Origin: Rostratula benghalensis
Taxonomy: Eukaryota > Chordata > Aves > Charadriiformes > Rostratulidae
Reading direction: 5' to 3'
DNA: 64,000 nucleotides
Assembly: GCA_013399305.1 (NCBI GenBank)
Contig: VXAI01000632.1
Span: forward strand, 6,226-70,225
Shown: in pieces, positions 52,660 through 64,000 of the stretch
Position numbering within the stretch: the first letter of the stretch is position 1
Layout: every line of letters starts with the position of its first letter
Translations under genes and position numbers: made by a program
The notes under the pieces: generated by a model
The model's input: the letters and a program-made list of their open reading frames with translations, nothing else
The model's database searches: none
Told to the model about the DNA's origin: nothing

Positions 52660-55600
52660 AAAATACCAGCAAGTAATGCCAACACTTGGAAGACAAGTCT
52701 CCACACCAGCATTCCCAGTTAAAAAGCAAGGCCTCAAAGTGTTTTCTCATCTCTGAAATATGTGCACATACAAGAACACAGATGCTCACATGCAAATGGA
52801 GTATGTATGAAAGTAACACGCCGTTTTAGAGCACATGAAATGGTTAATATTCAGTAAAATCTCAGTAAAAAAATCTTTTTATGTGGTGCAAGGGAGTCCC
52901 CATTTTTAATGACACATTCTCTCTGTAGCAGTGATTCGGGGATACACACAGGTCTCCGGTCCCCTTCCACACTTTCTGATTTTTGAGTAATAAGCGGGAC
53001 AGCACGTTCCATGGCTCAGAAAGCTTTTGTAGCCAGAGGAAATCAAAGATTTGGGAGTGAACCAGCACAATATCCAGTTCAATGGATGTTGTTGCAGCAT
53101 CACCAAGATGTGTGGCTCTAATCTCAGGTGTCATCTCCCACATTATTCCTAAATTCCCAGTGCCCTGAAAAAGAAAGAAATTTTAATGGCTGTAAAATAA
53201 ATCCCCAAACCATGAACTGAGAATGAATAAAGGCTTGGAAATCATCAAAAAGATACAGGTGTGTTTTAGAAAATCTAAACAATTTTAAGGTGGCCTCAGG
53301 GTTTGTGAAGGGCTGGTGCTGTGGGGGTATGAGGAGACGGAGGAAGGTGGCAGGGACTCAGCAGAGCCCCTCTGAAGGCGATGAGGGGCTGGAGTCATCC
53401 CCACCTCATGTGAAACGCAGGGAAAGTAAATCGACTGGTTTAATACTCAACCTCCCTGCCTGGAACACTAGAGGGAGCAAAGACAAGGAAGCAGATGGAG
53501 AGGAATGAAGGCAGGAAAGGAAAAGCCACACCAGATCCTTCTAGTTCTTCTCTTCTGGAACATCCTTAACCCACCCAAGCTAGTCAGAGGCTTTTCCACT
53601 AGTTTCCTCCAGTCAAAACACAAACAGCTTCACAACCCAGCCATGCTCCTCTTCAAATAATCTGCATAGGACTGAGCTGCTCTTTCCACAGTTTAATTCT
53701 CTCCCTTTCAAAGTTATTAGAAGTTATTAGCACTTCAGGAGTCATTTTGCAGCTTTGTGCTTTGATCCTCTGCCTCCACAAGCCAATTCCCCACTCAGCT
53801 GCTTCATAACTTGTTTAATGGTTAATTTGTTTGGACACCATTAGCAGTATTAAGGCTCCAGGCAAGGAGGACACGCCAATTACTGTGTCAAGTGATTTAA
53901 TTCCGAGAGAGGCAGCAGGAAGCAGTAGTTTAAACCGCTTAAAGGCTTGTACCTCTGAGAAATATGAAGAGAGAGCGATCTGCTCAGAAAGCCTCAGATT
54001 TAGGTTCGAAGAGGTGCTCCTCTAGATCGTTTATTTTGGGTGCTCAAGCAGATGCTGAGACATGAACTGTGCCTGTGAAATCCCAGCCTAAGCGGCTCTG
54101 TCATGATGAAGAAGCTGCCTCAGCTTCTAATAAAACTTAAAGCCACAACAACAGAAGGTTGGAAAAACAGCCTTCTGAGAAGTGGCATTTTGACAGGGCT
54201 GGTTTGGGTTTTTTCTTAAACTGCTCATTTTTGTTTGCCGGAGCTTTCTTCGCAAAGTACTGGATCTGCATTCCAATGTGCTGCCATCTTATATACAATT
54301 ACTCCGTGTCACTTATGAAGTCAAAAATATTGTGTGAAAGTAGGTATTCCAGACTTGTCTGCTCTAGGTACCTTCTCCTGGCTTTTAACAGGTGAAGCCT
54401 TTAACCCAAGTCTTAGCTATACCTTATTCTAGTAATATATTATTGAGTTATTAATAAAGATGTAACATACTACGTATTAACAGCTATCTCTTAGTTATAC
54501 CCCACACCTTTTCCAGGAGGTGATACTTACACCACCCAATTGTGGCCTTTTGTGATAATCTTTACCCAATTTCCCAACTGTCACAGACTCCTTTTGCTGG
54601 TATTAATTCTCCTTTTAGCAGGACTGCGCCGCTCGGCAATATTGTAGGCAGCAAAACTCTCAAGGATTCACTCATTTTTTAGGTTTCAAAATGCCTACAC
54701 CGGGCAATCTTCCTAAGGTCAGCCCTGTCTCTTGCTGAGACAGGCTTGCGGTCTCCCTCGCAGGGAGAGGGCTCCGAGGCCGATGAGGCAGCACCAGTAA
54801 AGCTGTATTTTGTACAAATACAGTAAGACTAGAGGAAAAAAAGAGGAGATTTGCCAACACGGGGGCTCTGGCATCTCACAACTTTTCCTGCTCTTGAACG
54901 ACACAGTTATCAGGAATCTGTGGTGCAGACCCGACTTGAGCCCCACCAGTAAACCCATGATTTCTCCAGCACAAACACAGCTGTGTAAGCATTTCTAACA
55001 GCAAAAATTAAGAGAATAAAAAAACCAAACCAAACATCCCAGCGCGTAGTGACACGGTACAAGCCAGCTGCACGGAACAGCCATACAAGAGACATGGACA
55101 GGTTTTGAGTGGAGAGCTTGGGCATCCAGAAAATACAGGAGCAGCTGGTGTGTGGATCAGCAGGAACAAAGCTTTGCAGAATAAAACCGAGGAGGGGAGA
55201 ACGGCTAAGGTCTGTGAAACGTAACAAGTGACAGATGCACAAACGAGCTAGCACAACTTTTCACGAGTTCACACCACTAGTGCAGGTGGGAAGTGACTTT
55301 TGTTCCCCCCCTCCCAAGGATAAGGAGCTGGAATTGTGAATACACAAACCGAGACACACAAACACATAAACTCAAAGGTTACTGCACATATAAATACACA
55401 CACCCAGCACTTGGGAATAAAAATCCATTAAAGCTCCACATCTAAACAGCAACACAGAAGTTTTAGAGCAACCCTCGGGGGGGAAAAAATCCTAACAAAG
55501 AAACCAGAAATGGATTAAAATCTTGTGTCCCCCTCACTGTGTTTCCCAGGGTGACAGGTACTGCTGAGGAAGGGAAACCGGAAATTTACAGTTAAAGTAA

Positions 55601-55780
55601 TTCTACTTTAATTGTGCTCATTTATCACAGGGCAGAAAGAGAACATCGAATCCAAGTGGAGACCAAACTGGAAAGCAGGACTTGGATATCACTCTCTTAC
55701 CAACACCCAGACCTAGTCCAAACATCCTGTATTTCTACATATGTCTGTCTAGAACTGTCCCACCAACAATAGCTTAGCTA
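52660..55780. other. Gene-poor stretch, nothing assigned
   Basis: AT-rich. A motif-dense block at 53.69-53.96 kb is a candidate conserved element. No exon supported. Confidence 0.45.
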
Positions 55781-56170
55781 GTCTGGGTTGGAAAGGACCT
55801 TTAGGATCATCCAGTCCAACCATCAACCTCACTGATAAAAACCATCACTAACCCATGTCCCTCAGCACTCTGCCAACCCGACTTTTAAATCCCTCCAGGG
55901 ATGGACCTGTCCTGGGCAGTCCAGTCCAAGACTTCACAACCCTTTCTGTGGAAAAACATTTCCTGATATCCAAACTGAACCTCCCCTGGCACAACTTGAG
56001 GCTGTTTTCCCTTGGCCCATCACCTGTGACTTGGGAGAAGAGACAGATCCCCCACGGCTGCACCCTCCTTTCAGGGAGTTGTAGAGAGGGAGGTGGTCTC
56101 CCCTCAGCCTCCTTTTCTCCAGGCTGAACACCCCCAGCTCCCTCAGCCTCTCCTCATGAGGCTTGGTCTT
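55781..56170 (-). mobile_element. CR1 LINE 3' fragment, antisense
   Basis: GTCTGGGTTGGAAAGGACCT, CCAGTCCAACCATCAACCTC, ...TTTTAAATCCCTCCAGGGAT and TTCTCCAGGCTGAACACCCC. Same subfamily as 28.4 kb. Confidence 0.95.
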
Positions 56171-56775
56171 CAAGTCATCGTCATGCCAGCGGGGGATGAA
56201 AATGCACCCCTTGTTTTAAAAACTACCCAGAGAAGCGTGGGGTACCATTATACTGTGGCTGAAATGACCCTGAGTACAAACAGAGCACTGGTAAAACCGC
56301 AGCGTGATCTCACCATAGACTTCAAATCTTCTTCCCAAGTCCCAGCTGGAGCCCCAAGCCAACACCTCTTCTATGGTGGCCAAATGCAAGGTTTGTTCCA
56401 CTTGTGCCTAGAAATAAGGCAAAACAGGGAAAATTGTTAAGAACTCCTGTGATGGAATGCTGCTGCAGAACCTGAAGGATGCAGCTCCTGTCCAGAGCCT
56501 TTCTTGGTAACTTACAATTTCTTTTAAATACCTCCTGAAATGAGACATAGCACAGGGTAAATCTTTTTCTAAGAAAGTCACTTTTTTTGTGATATATATG
56601 AACATAAATCATAACAAGGTGGCACACGCAATATGTGAGTTTCCAAAACTCATCTCACCAGCCATATTTTCTCTTCCCTCCAGCTACAATTCCCATCCCA
56701 GGATAAGAATTGAGTTTTCTGCAGCAATCAAATATTGAATTCCAGAATCCCAGTTCCAAAGGCAAGAGATTCTTA

Positions 56776-56850
56776 GAGTGACAGAATGCTATGGGGCTGG
56801 AAGGGACCTTTGGAGATCATCTAGTCCAACCCCCTGCCAGAGCAGGTCGC
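56776..56850 (-). mobile_element. CR1 3'-end stub, antisense
   Basis: GAGTGACAGAATGCTATGGG, GGGCTGGAAGGGACCTTTGG and TAGTCCAACCCCCTGCCAGA; about 75 bases only. Confidence 0.88.
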
Positions 56851-58407
56851 TGGACCTCACCGTGCATAGAGAAGCCACTGAGAAACCACAGCCATGGAAG
56901 CCCAACAAGTTACTGTGAGGATCACTCGCAGCCTCACAAAACACCTCAAAGCAAATGTTTACACTTTGCTCCATAAAATACAGCAGGGAAAACAGTGGGA
57001 GGAATCCAGGCGGCCAAAAAAGATGACATTTGTGTAAATATCTGCCTCCAACCCCTCAGTTCCTAACCTTACAGGATTTTAAAGTCCAGAACTTCTTTTA
57101 GCACACCAGCTGCTCTTCCCTCAGATCCGGTGACAGCAGGCAGTGTGAGAATGACATGACTTGGAGACAAACCAGGTTTATTTAAAAACAACTTTTATCT
57201 ATATATATATATTACACACATTATTCCAAGTTAAAAGAACATTATTGAAAATGCTAAGTCAAATGTTGCAAAGTTAAGAAATGCCAGAATTAAGATCGCC
57301 TCTGCAGCCTTAACTTCAATCTCTCTCGTGCTACCGCCCTCGGGTACATGACTGCATGTTATTTTTTCTGTGGGACCCTTTGCCTCACCACTGCAGAGGG
57401 TGGACAATTCCCAATTAATGAGCAGCTATTCAAGATTTGGGTTCTCCTTGTTGGGTAGCCCATTTCTGAGGGCCTCCCTCCACAGGGGGTTACTCAGAAA
57501 CAGCTGAACAACTCCCTGAATGAACGCTTTTCCGCAGAACTAGATCATTTCATCTCTGCTTAGTTTAACCCACTTTACTTTGCCAAACTCAAGACTGGGA
57601 GAGCACAATTTGATTAATTTATTCACGGCTTTTCTAAGGTTCCCATTAGGAATACATTTTTGATGAACTTATTGCCCCAACACTTCCATTTTATCCGCAT
57701 TGACTGGTGGAAAAAAAGAAATTATTAGGAAGTTTCTGTGTTGTGAAAGTATTCATTAATTTGGGATATCCAATTTAGAAAATGAGAGCATCCTTTCTGT
57801 AGAGTGCTTAGTGTTATACAGTGCTTCAAATGCAAAAAACCTCCGGTTCAGCTGCAGCTCTAAGTGTATCGTGCTGTTGTGGATCAGATATCACCTCAAA
57901 TTGAGTATCCAGAAAATGAGGCACATTCAGTTAATGAACACTTCAAAAAAAAAGGTTTCATTTGCACCACCTTGGCAGGAGGATCTTAGTTAGTAAAGGC
58001 AGAAAGTAAATTGTGTTTTCCAAGGCTGAGTTTCACTGCGTTACGAGACCCTGCGATGTGGTTACCAACCGAATCAGGAGTAAAAAAACCCACCCAGAGC
58101 CAGGGACCCCAATGACTCCAGTGTCAGACCAGAAAGACAGGGGAAGAGAAGGAGAAGCACCTGGCATTCTCACCCCAAACGAGGGGACTCACCATTCTCC
58201 TTCCTCAAACCCAATGTCAGACACTCTCTTGTGTATCAACCACCCCTGGTGAGACCCACCTCCTTTTTTCCTGCACTATAAATCACTGTCCGGTGTAGAT
58301 TTCCAAACTTCTGCAACCAGCGAAGCCATGTAGGAGACTGGCCTTGATTTAACGAGCTTCTCCTGAAAAATAAGACAAAACATGAATCCCATTCTACGTC
58401 CTAATAT

Positions 58408-58715
58408 AGAATCAGAGAATCGTTTAGGTTAGAAGGAACCTTAGAGATCATGGAGTCCAACCATTAACCCAACTCTGCCAAGGCCATCACTAGCCCATGT
58501 CCCTCAGCACCACGTCTGCCCAGTATTTAAATATCTCCAGGGATGGTGACTCCACCACTACCCCGGGCAGCCTCTTCCAATGCTTGACAGCCCTTTCCAT
58601 GAAACTTTTTTTCCTAATATCCATCCTAAACCTCCCCTGGGGCAACTTGAGGCCATTTCAGTTTATTGCCTGTTCCCTGGGAGAAGGGCCTGACCCTCAC
58701 GTCACTACAACCTCC
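58408..58715 (-). mobile_element. CR1 LINE 3' fragment, antisense
   Basis: More diverged copy: GAATCAGAGAATCGTTTAGG, GAGTCCAACCATTAACCCAA, ...CTCCAGGGATGGTGACTCCA and CTAAACCTCCCCTGGGGCAA. Confidence 0.92.
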
Positions 58716-58719
58716 CCTC

Positions 58720-61700
58720 CAATATACTGCTGTCATGGAAGAAGCCAGTTAAAAACATGGACAAGGGGAATTTGTAGTGACAGGTTTACTCCCTTTCCTA
58801 GTAAGTCCCACCTCAGAGAGCAGCTCCGTGAAGAAAAGCCCAGCTCCAGTGTTTTCTGGCTGGGTCTCCAGGCAGCCTCCACAGGAAGGGGGAAGCAGTT
58901 TCCCTGTTGAGGGAAAATGCGAGAGACTGTTAACCTTAGGTCTGCCAACTGTTGAACAGGGCCTTCTAATGCTCAGAAAGCTGCTGTATTTCCATTATAA
59001 AAGAAAATCAGAGCCGGGAACAAAGCAGCTCAGATACAAAACAGGGATGGGTACATAGAGCACGTGAAAATCCTCTTAGAAGAGGATGCACCTGTTTCCT
59101 GCATGGGAGATATTCTCCAGAGACACGACCTGAGTTTAAATTTAACCAGGGCTCCACGTGAGGCGAGAGAAGCAACAAAAGGAAACCCAAGAAACGACAA
59201 TGTCGGCGCTGGCAGGGATCTATTCTGGGATTGCTCGGAGTCATTTCAAAGAACACAGCAGCTTCTTGAACAGCTCTGACCCCTAGATACAGCAGCGTGG
59301 AAGGAAGTGTACCCTTCCTACACACACTACCATCCTCTTGGTAGGGCCCACATTTCCAGAACGTTCATTATTTGATTCAAGCTGTTCTGAGGAGATTTTT
59401 GATCCGGTAAAAGAAACACATTGGCTCTCTAACCACCAGTGTCAGGATTAAGGATTTATGTAGAAACGCACAGAAGGAGTTGACTGCAGTGGAAAAGTCG
59501 AGATTTATACTGCTGTGGCTGAACCAGAATTTATTCCTCACTGAGCAGACGTGAAAGCAGAACCGTTTCATGGCAGGAAAACACAAGTCGCTGCACACAA
59601 TCAAACAGGCTGTCTCTGTAGCCCAGCTCTGACACTGGTCACTCCCAGATGCTTTTTAAAATGCTTTTACACTTACAGACTAAAAATTAAGACAAGAAAT
59701 CTGCCCCAAAAGGGAATTTCCTCTTTCCATGTGCTAAGTAGCGTGTGTCTTACAACAAACTGCCTACAATTCTGGATGCTCTCGTTCCCACATGAGCATC
59801 GACACCTTTACTGAGATCCTTCAAGGCTTTCAAAGTGTATCCTGCAGGAGGGTCATGTGCTACCTACAGAAGCGTTTCCTTCCATTATTACCACCTGCAA
59901 TGCCTTTCAATTTCACTGAATTTCTCCTTACTCTCAAAAAAAGGCAGAGATTAAATAGGAATTTTTGACTTAGTTCCTCAGTTTTATTTATATCTCCCAC
60001 CTCACCCTTCTTTCTGGAATAAAGAATTCAGGGGTTATCAGTCGCCTTCAGGAGCCGTTTCACAGACACCTGTGTACAACAGGAATGGAACAGTCTGATT
60101 ATTCCCACCACCAATTCCTCTGAAATCTCAAAACTCACTCCACGTTTTACAATCAGGCTGCACTCAACCCAAATTAGTGATACTGGTAGAAGCAGCGGCA
60201 GCACCAGGGTAAGCCATTTTTCCATTATGTACTCACCCAGGAACAGACCAGTAACTGACTTTTTGATTAAGTAAACTTTATCTCTCCTAATAAAATCAAA
60301 CCTTCTGATTAGGATTGAAGAGTAGAGCAGCAACACGCAAGCACCAAAACTTTCTGCATAATGTGATTTCACTTCATTACACTTGGCTATAAATTTTGCT
60401 CTTCCCCCTGCAGTCAATGTTTATAACTTTATCAAATGAAGGGGAATTTGATGGCCTGACTTTGATGAGAAACTTTGCTTTTAATAATGGCCTTTTTTTT
60501 TTTTTTTAACATGTACCTGCTCGGCTCTAAATCAGGCAGGTCACATTCCTTTCTCACAGCACCAAGGATGAAATGGTGACCCATTACACGTAATGGATGT
60601 GTTTCAATCTCTACGTAATGAGAAAAGCACCTCCACAACAGCAGAGGCATTGGAGGCAAACCAGGTGAAAACATTACCTTGGGAGTAATCTCCTGATATC
60701 ACACCCCCATTAAACTGGGATCTGATGGGCTTTCATTTGTCACTGTTTGTAGAGAGAACGGACAATCTGGAAGAGTGAAAAATTAGTAATTATAACATTT
60801 AAAATAGAAGCAGCAATGGAAATGTCAACAATCTGACTGGGGCACCAGAGATGTTGCAGTGATGGATAAGGAACATTTTGTTGCAGACTGGGAGAGAAGC
60901 TTTGGGCCATTTTTCAAGGCTTGAAGAACTTCTCAAGGAGTTACAAACATTCATTTTTCTCCTACGCCCTCAATTATTGCCAGAACATACCATGGTCTTT
61001 CTATCGGCTCCCATGAACTTTCAATCGTGTTGGTTGACAAGAAATCATAAGCACAAAGATACTTCAGTCTATGTCCTACTGAAATCAAGAGGGAGTTGGG
61101 CATTTGGCTGCCCCTGCTGATTTGGATCCCTGGCCTTACCATAGTATCAAGTATTTACCAAACTACTGGGTTTTTAGGTATAAGCTTTCCTGAAGGCAAT
61201 AGGACTACACCATATAAATACTGTTCATGCAACTGGTCAACAGTCCCCTGACATGGCCATAATCTTCCAACTGACAGAGTTTCTTACGAGTTATAAACTT
61301 GGAAATAGAGAAGATTCAGGAAGTGGCAAATTGGAGACCAAGAGAAACGTTAGTGTATTAGTCACACTGGACTAGGAACAAGTATTTGGGAAAAAGATTC
61401 AATGTAGCACAAAAAAAAAAATATATATACTAGACCATTTTCAGACATTCCTTATTGGCTTACTTAGTTCACAGGCAAAATGTCGCCTGTGAACCCTTGC
61501 ACTAACACAAATGGGTAGCAATTTGTATTTCCAGGTCTTTGCATATGTGTATGTATGCATCTATATAAATATGTATGTATACACACATTATATATAGCTT
61601 TTTCAGTTGACATCAGATACTTCAGTAAGAAGCTGTGTATAAAAAGAAATATGAAAGGAAGCTTTATGAAATGCATAAGACAGAAAACTTCAGTCGGGTG

Positions 61701-63290
61701 GGAGAAAAAGAACTTAAGGATGAAAATAAAACTAAGGGCTAACCAGACCTGTGAAAGCAGTCTTTGTTAGGCTTATTACATTGTCTTCCATTGCTAGTGG
61801 GCAATACAGAGAAATTATTAAAAAATAAAACCAAAAAATATCTCCAATTATACAGAGGAATAGATGGCACCTCTATCAAAACTCAGGCCTCTACACACTT
61901 GAAATGGAAGTTTATCTATAAAGGTCAGTCCCCAGGTAACATAACCCAGGGTTTATTTATTGATACCAGCCCTAATCCACAGGCACTTCGTTGAGAAGTT
62001 GCCAAGAATCAACATTTTGACCATTTCAGCCTTTAGCTGCCAAAGCTGGTTCATTTTGCCCACAAGCTGAAGGCAGGGCAGTCACTCTGGAGGCAGGTGC
62101 CACTTGTTCGGTGACCATTGGGATTTAATGATGGGTGCCCAGCAGACAAGTTCTCCCACAGGCACACCAGGCCTCTTGTTGTGGCCATCCACCCAGTGAC
62201 CACTTTCCCTTCAACTGGTTTCATGTTTTAGGATGGAGTTTCTTTGGGGCAGGATGCTTCTGTCAGCAAAGGAACAAGGCAGCCTACTTTTCAAAGCTAA
62301 TTTCTTTTTAAAAGCGTGGACATGAGGAAGGTGGCAGAGGGTGGGATGTGACTTCAGAGCAGATGGAAATGCAGAAGAACAGTTGCTTAGCACCTATAAA
62401 AGTCAGGCCCACTTCTTCACAAGATATGGATGTATTTAGGTACCCATATTTAGGCATGCACATTTGTGTTTTGGCCTCTAAATAACCTAAACCCATCGCA
62501 GGCTTTTTGGAATGTGCAGTTGCTGAAATAAAGAGTCCTAAGAATCAAGCTGGGGTCCTGGCAGCAGCCAGCTCTTCAGCACTCGGGGACAGCTTTTGTA
62601 TTACCTGTACTCGTTAGGGGCTTTGCCATCTATTAATGAATGAAAGCCAGAGCCCAGAGAAAGGCCCTGTAGAAACTTAATTCCACAACGATTTCTCAGG
62701 CAGTAGGACAATAAGGGACCAGCCAGCAGCCTTCTTGCCTGAGCAAGAAATGCAAATTAAAGATTGCAGTCAGAGGCAATTAGCCAACCTAGACTATTTT
62801 CTGGGAGCATGTGCCTGTTTTGGAATGGGTCTGTAATGTCTCTTTCTCTGGGTTCTGAACCGATACAACACGGCAGGACAGAGACAAACAGCGGTTCAGA
62901 AAATGAATGGAAGGGGGAAAAAAAAGCCCGTAGAAATGCTAGACTGACAGCCAAGAAGAATGTGCTCAAAAGCACTTGGAAGCTGAAAATGATCCTTTTA
63001 CATTCCACTCTATTTCTTACTCAATTATGAAGACTCACCTGATAAAAGGAGCAAGAAATTACCCTGCTTAATGACACAGATAAGGGAAGAAAACAGAAGC
63101 ATTTAATTCCCGTAAGCATCTCTCCTCTTTGTCTCAGCCTGCTTTTTTTATGCCTGGATTATGCTAACACTATTAATCTTTGTGTCTGCCACTAACTCCC
63201 GGCTTTTTATGTTACTGACCTGATTCTGCACTAACACACTCCTCCCAGTTTGGTTGGTGAGGCTCCCCCCACCTCCACCTCCATCCCCGT
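58720..63290. other. Gene-poor stretch with conserved-looking blocks
   Basis: AT-rich; candidate elements at 60.45-60.70 and 62.58-62.80 kb; a T15 run at 60493-60507. Open frames are short and unsupported. Confidence 0.45.
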
Positions 63291-63299
63291 GTGATCCAT

Positions 63300-64000
63300 T
63301 CTTCCCCCTAAATAAAGTTGAAGAATTTGGCTGGGCTGAGGGAGCGCTGGAGAGGGAGCGGGCGTGCGGAGCTCCTGCACCCTCCCCGCGGCTGCAGCAC
63401 AAATAAGGCGCCTGTTCAGCCCTCTCCGCCCCTGGGCTTTGAAGACCAAAGCAGCAGGGGGGGGAAAAAGACTGGCCACTTGGCAAGGGCTCGGGCTACC
63501 TCCTTGGTCAGGCTTCAGCAGGGGGCTCCCCAGCCTGGCCGCCCCCTGATCGCTCACCCTTTTCAGCAAGTAGCCCAGCGAGGCGAGGAAGATGTGGCGG
63601 GAGGAGGTGAGTGCTGCATGGCTACGATGAATCCTTTGTGCGGAACCTGGGCGGGAGGAGGAGGAGGGGGGTGGAATCGGTGCTCAGTAGAAAGTGGAGG
63701 AGGCAGCGGGGGGGCAGCGGGGACAATTTTTAAAACGGACACAGCCCAAACCCTCCTTTTCCTTCCCCGTTATGCCCCTTTCAAAGGGAATCTCCCTAAC
63801 GAGCCCATTTCCCGACAAAGCTCCTTTTCCTGGCGTGGGGCGCAGAGCGCAGCAACAAAAAGCATGGGAAAAGCAGTGGAAAGCTGCAGCATGCCTGCTG
63901 CAGACCTGCTGCTTGTCTGTCCGTCCGTCCGGGCAGGCAGATGCTCCCCTGCATCCCGCTCCCGCCTCCCAGCCGGGGTACGGCCCGGAGCGATACCCGG
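63300..64000. promoter_or_regulatory. GC-rich promoter-like block at right edge
   Basis: GC and CpG content rise sharply from 63.3 kb to the window end. A plus-strand ATG at 63593 is followed by five codons (MWREE) and a strong donor GAG|GTGAGT at 63607. On the minus strand, a frame reading ...HIFLASLGYLLKR ends at a donor AGG|GTGAGC at 63557. At most one of these is likely to be real. I cannot name the gene, which presumably extends past 64 kb. Confidence 0.5.

Overview
This is vertebrate nuclear DNA and almost certainly from a bird. It carries at least fifteen CR1 LINE copies of the avian type (the bird CR1 3' end, ATCACAGAATGGTTTGGGTT on the antisense strand), compact GC-rich CpG-island promoters, and a spliced gene with 100-220 bp exons. 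No bacterial, viral, CRISPR or operon-like organisation is visible. Most of the window is non-coding, and most long open frames are chance or repeat-derived.

Left part (1-9.95 kb): the 5' two-thirds of a multi-exon Rag GTPase gene on the minus strand (RRAGA/RRAGB family, the lysosomal amino-acid switch of mTORC1). Six coding exons encode residues 1-212 of about 313; the remaining exons lie beyond the left edge. The gene starts in a CpG island (about 9.44-9.96 kb) that holds two CACGTG sites matching the CLEAR (TFEB/TFE3) element, one a perfect GTCACGTGAC palindrome. A complete tRNA-Glu(UUC) gene follows at 10.02 kb.

10.1-19.2 kb: an antisense CR1, a second CpG island (about 11.2-11.9 kb) interrupted by a 128-base assembly gap and carrying ETS-like and NRF1 motifs, and then a short-intron plus-strand gene (16.4-18.4 kb). 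I do not recognise this gene. It encodes a proline-rich protein with a basic C-terminal helix, its first exon is not found, and a TGA interrupts its otherwise continuous coding frame.

19.2-63.3 kb: a gene-poor stretch with AT-rich blocks that look like conserved regulatory elements, CR1 insertions of several subfamilies in both orientations, simple repeats, and no protein-coding exon that I can defend. 63.3-64 kb: another GC-rich, CpG-bearing promoter-like block with splice-donor candidates on both strands, probably the start of a gene lying to the right.

The only gene with a clear role is the Rag GTPase. Its promoter suggests control by the same TFEB/TFE3 circuit that Rag GTPases regulate, which would be a feedback loop. 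No convincing new gene system is present. The best leads are the CLEAR pair, the unrecognised gene with the in-frame TGA, and the candidate regulatory elements in the gene-poor stretch.
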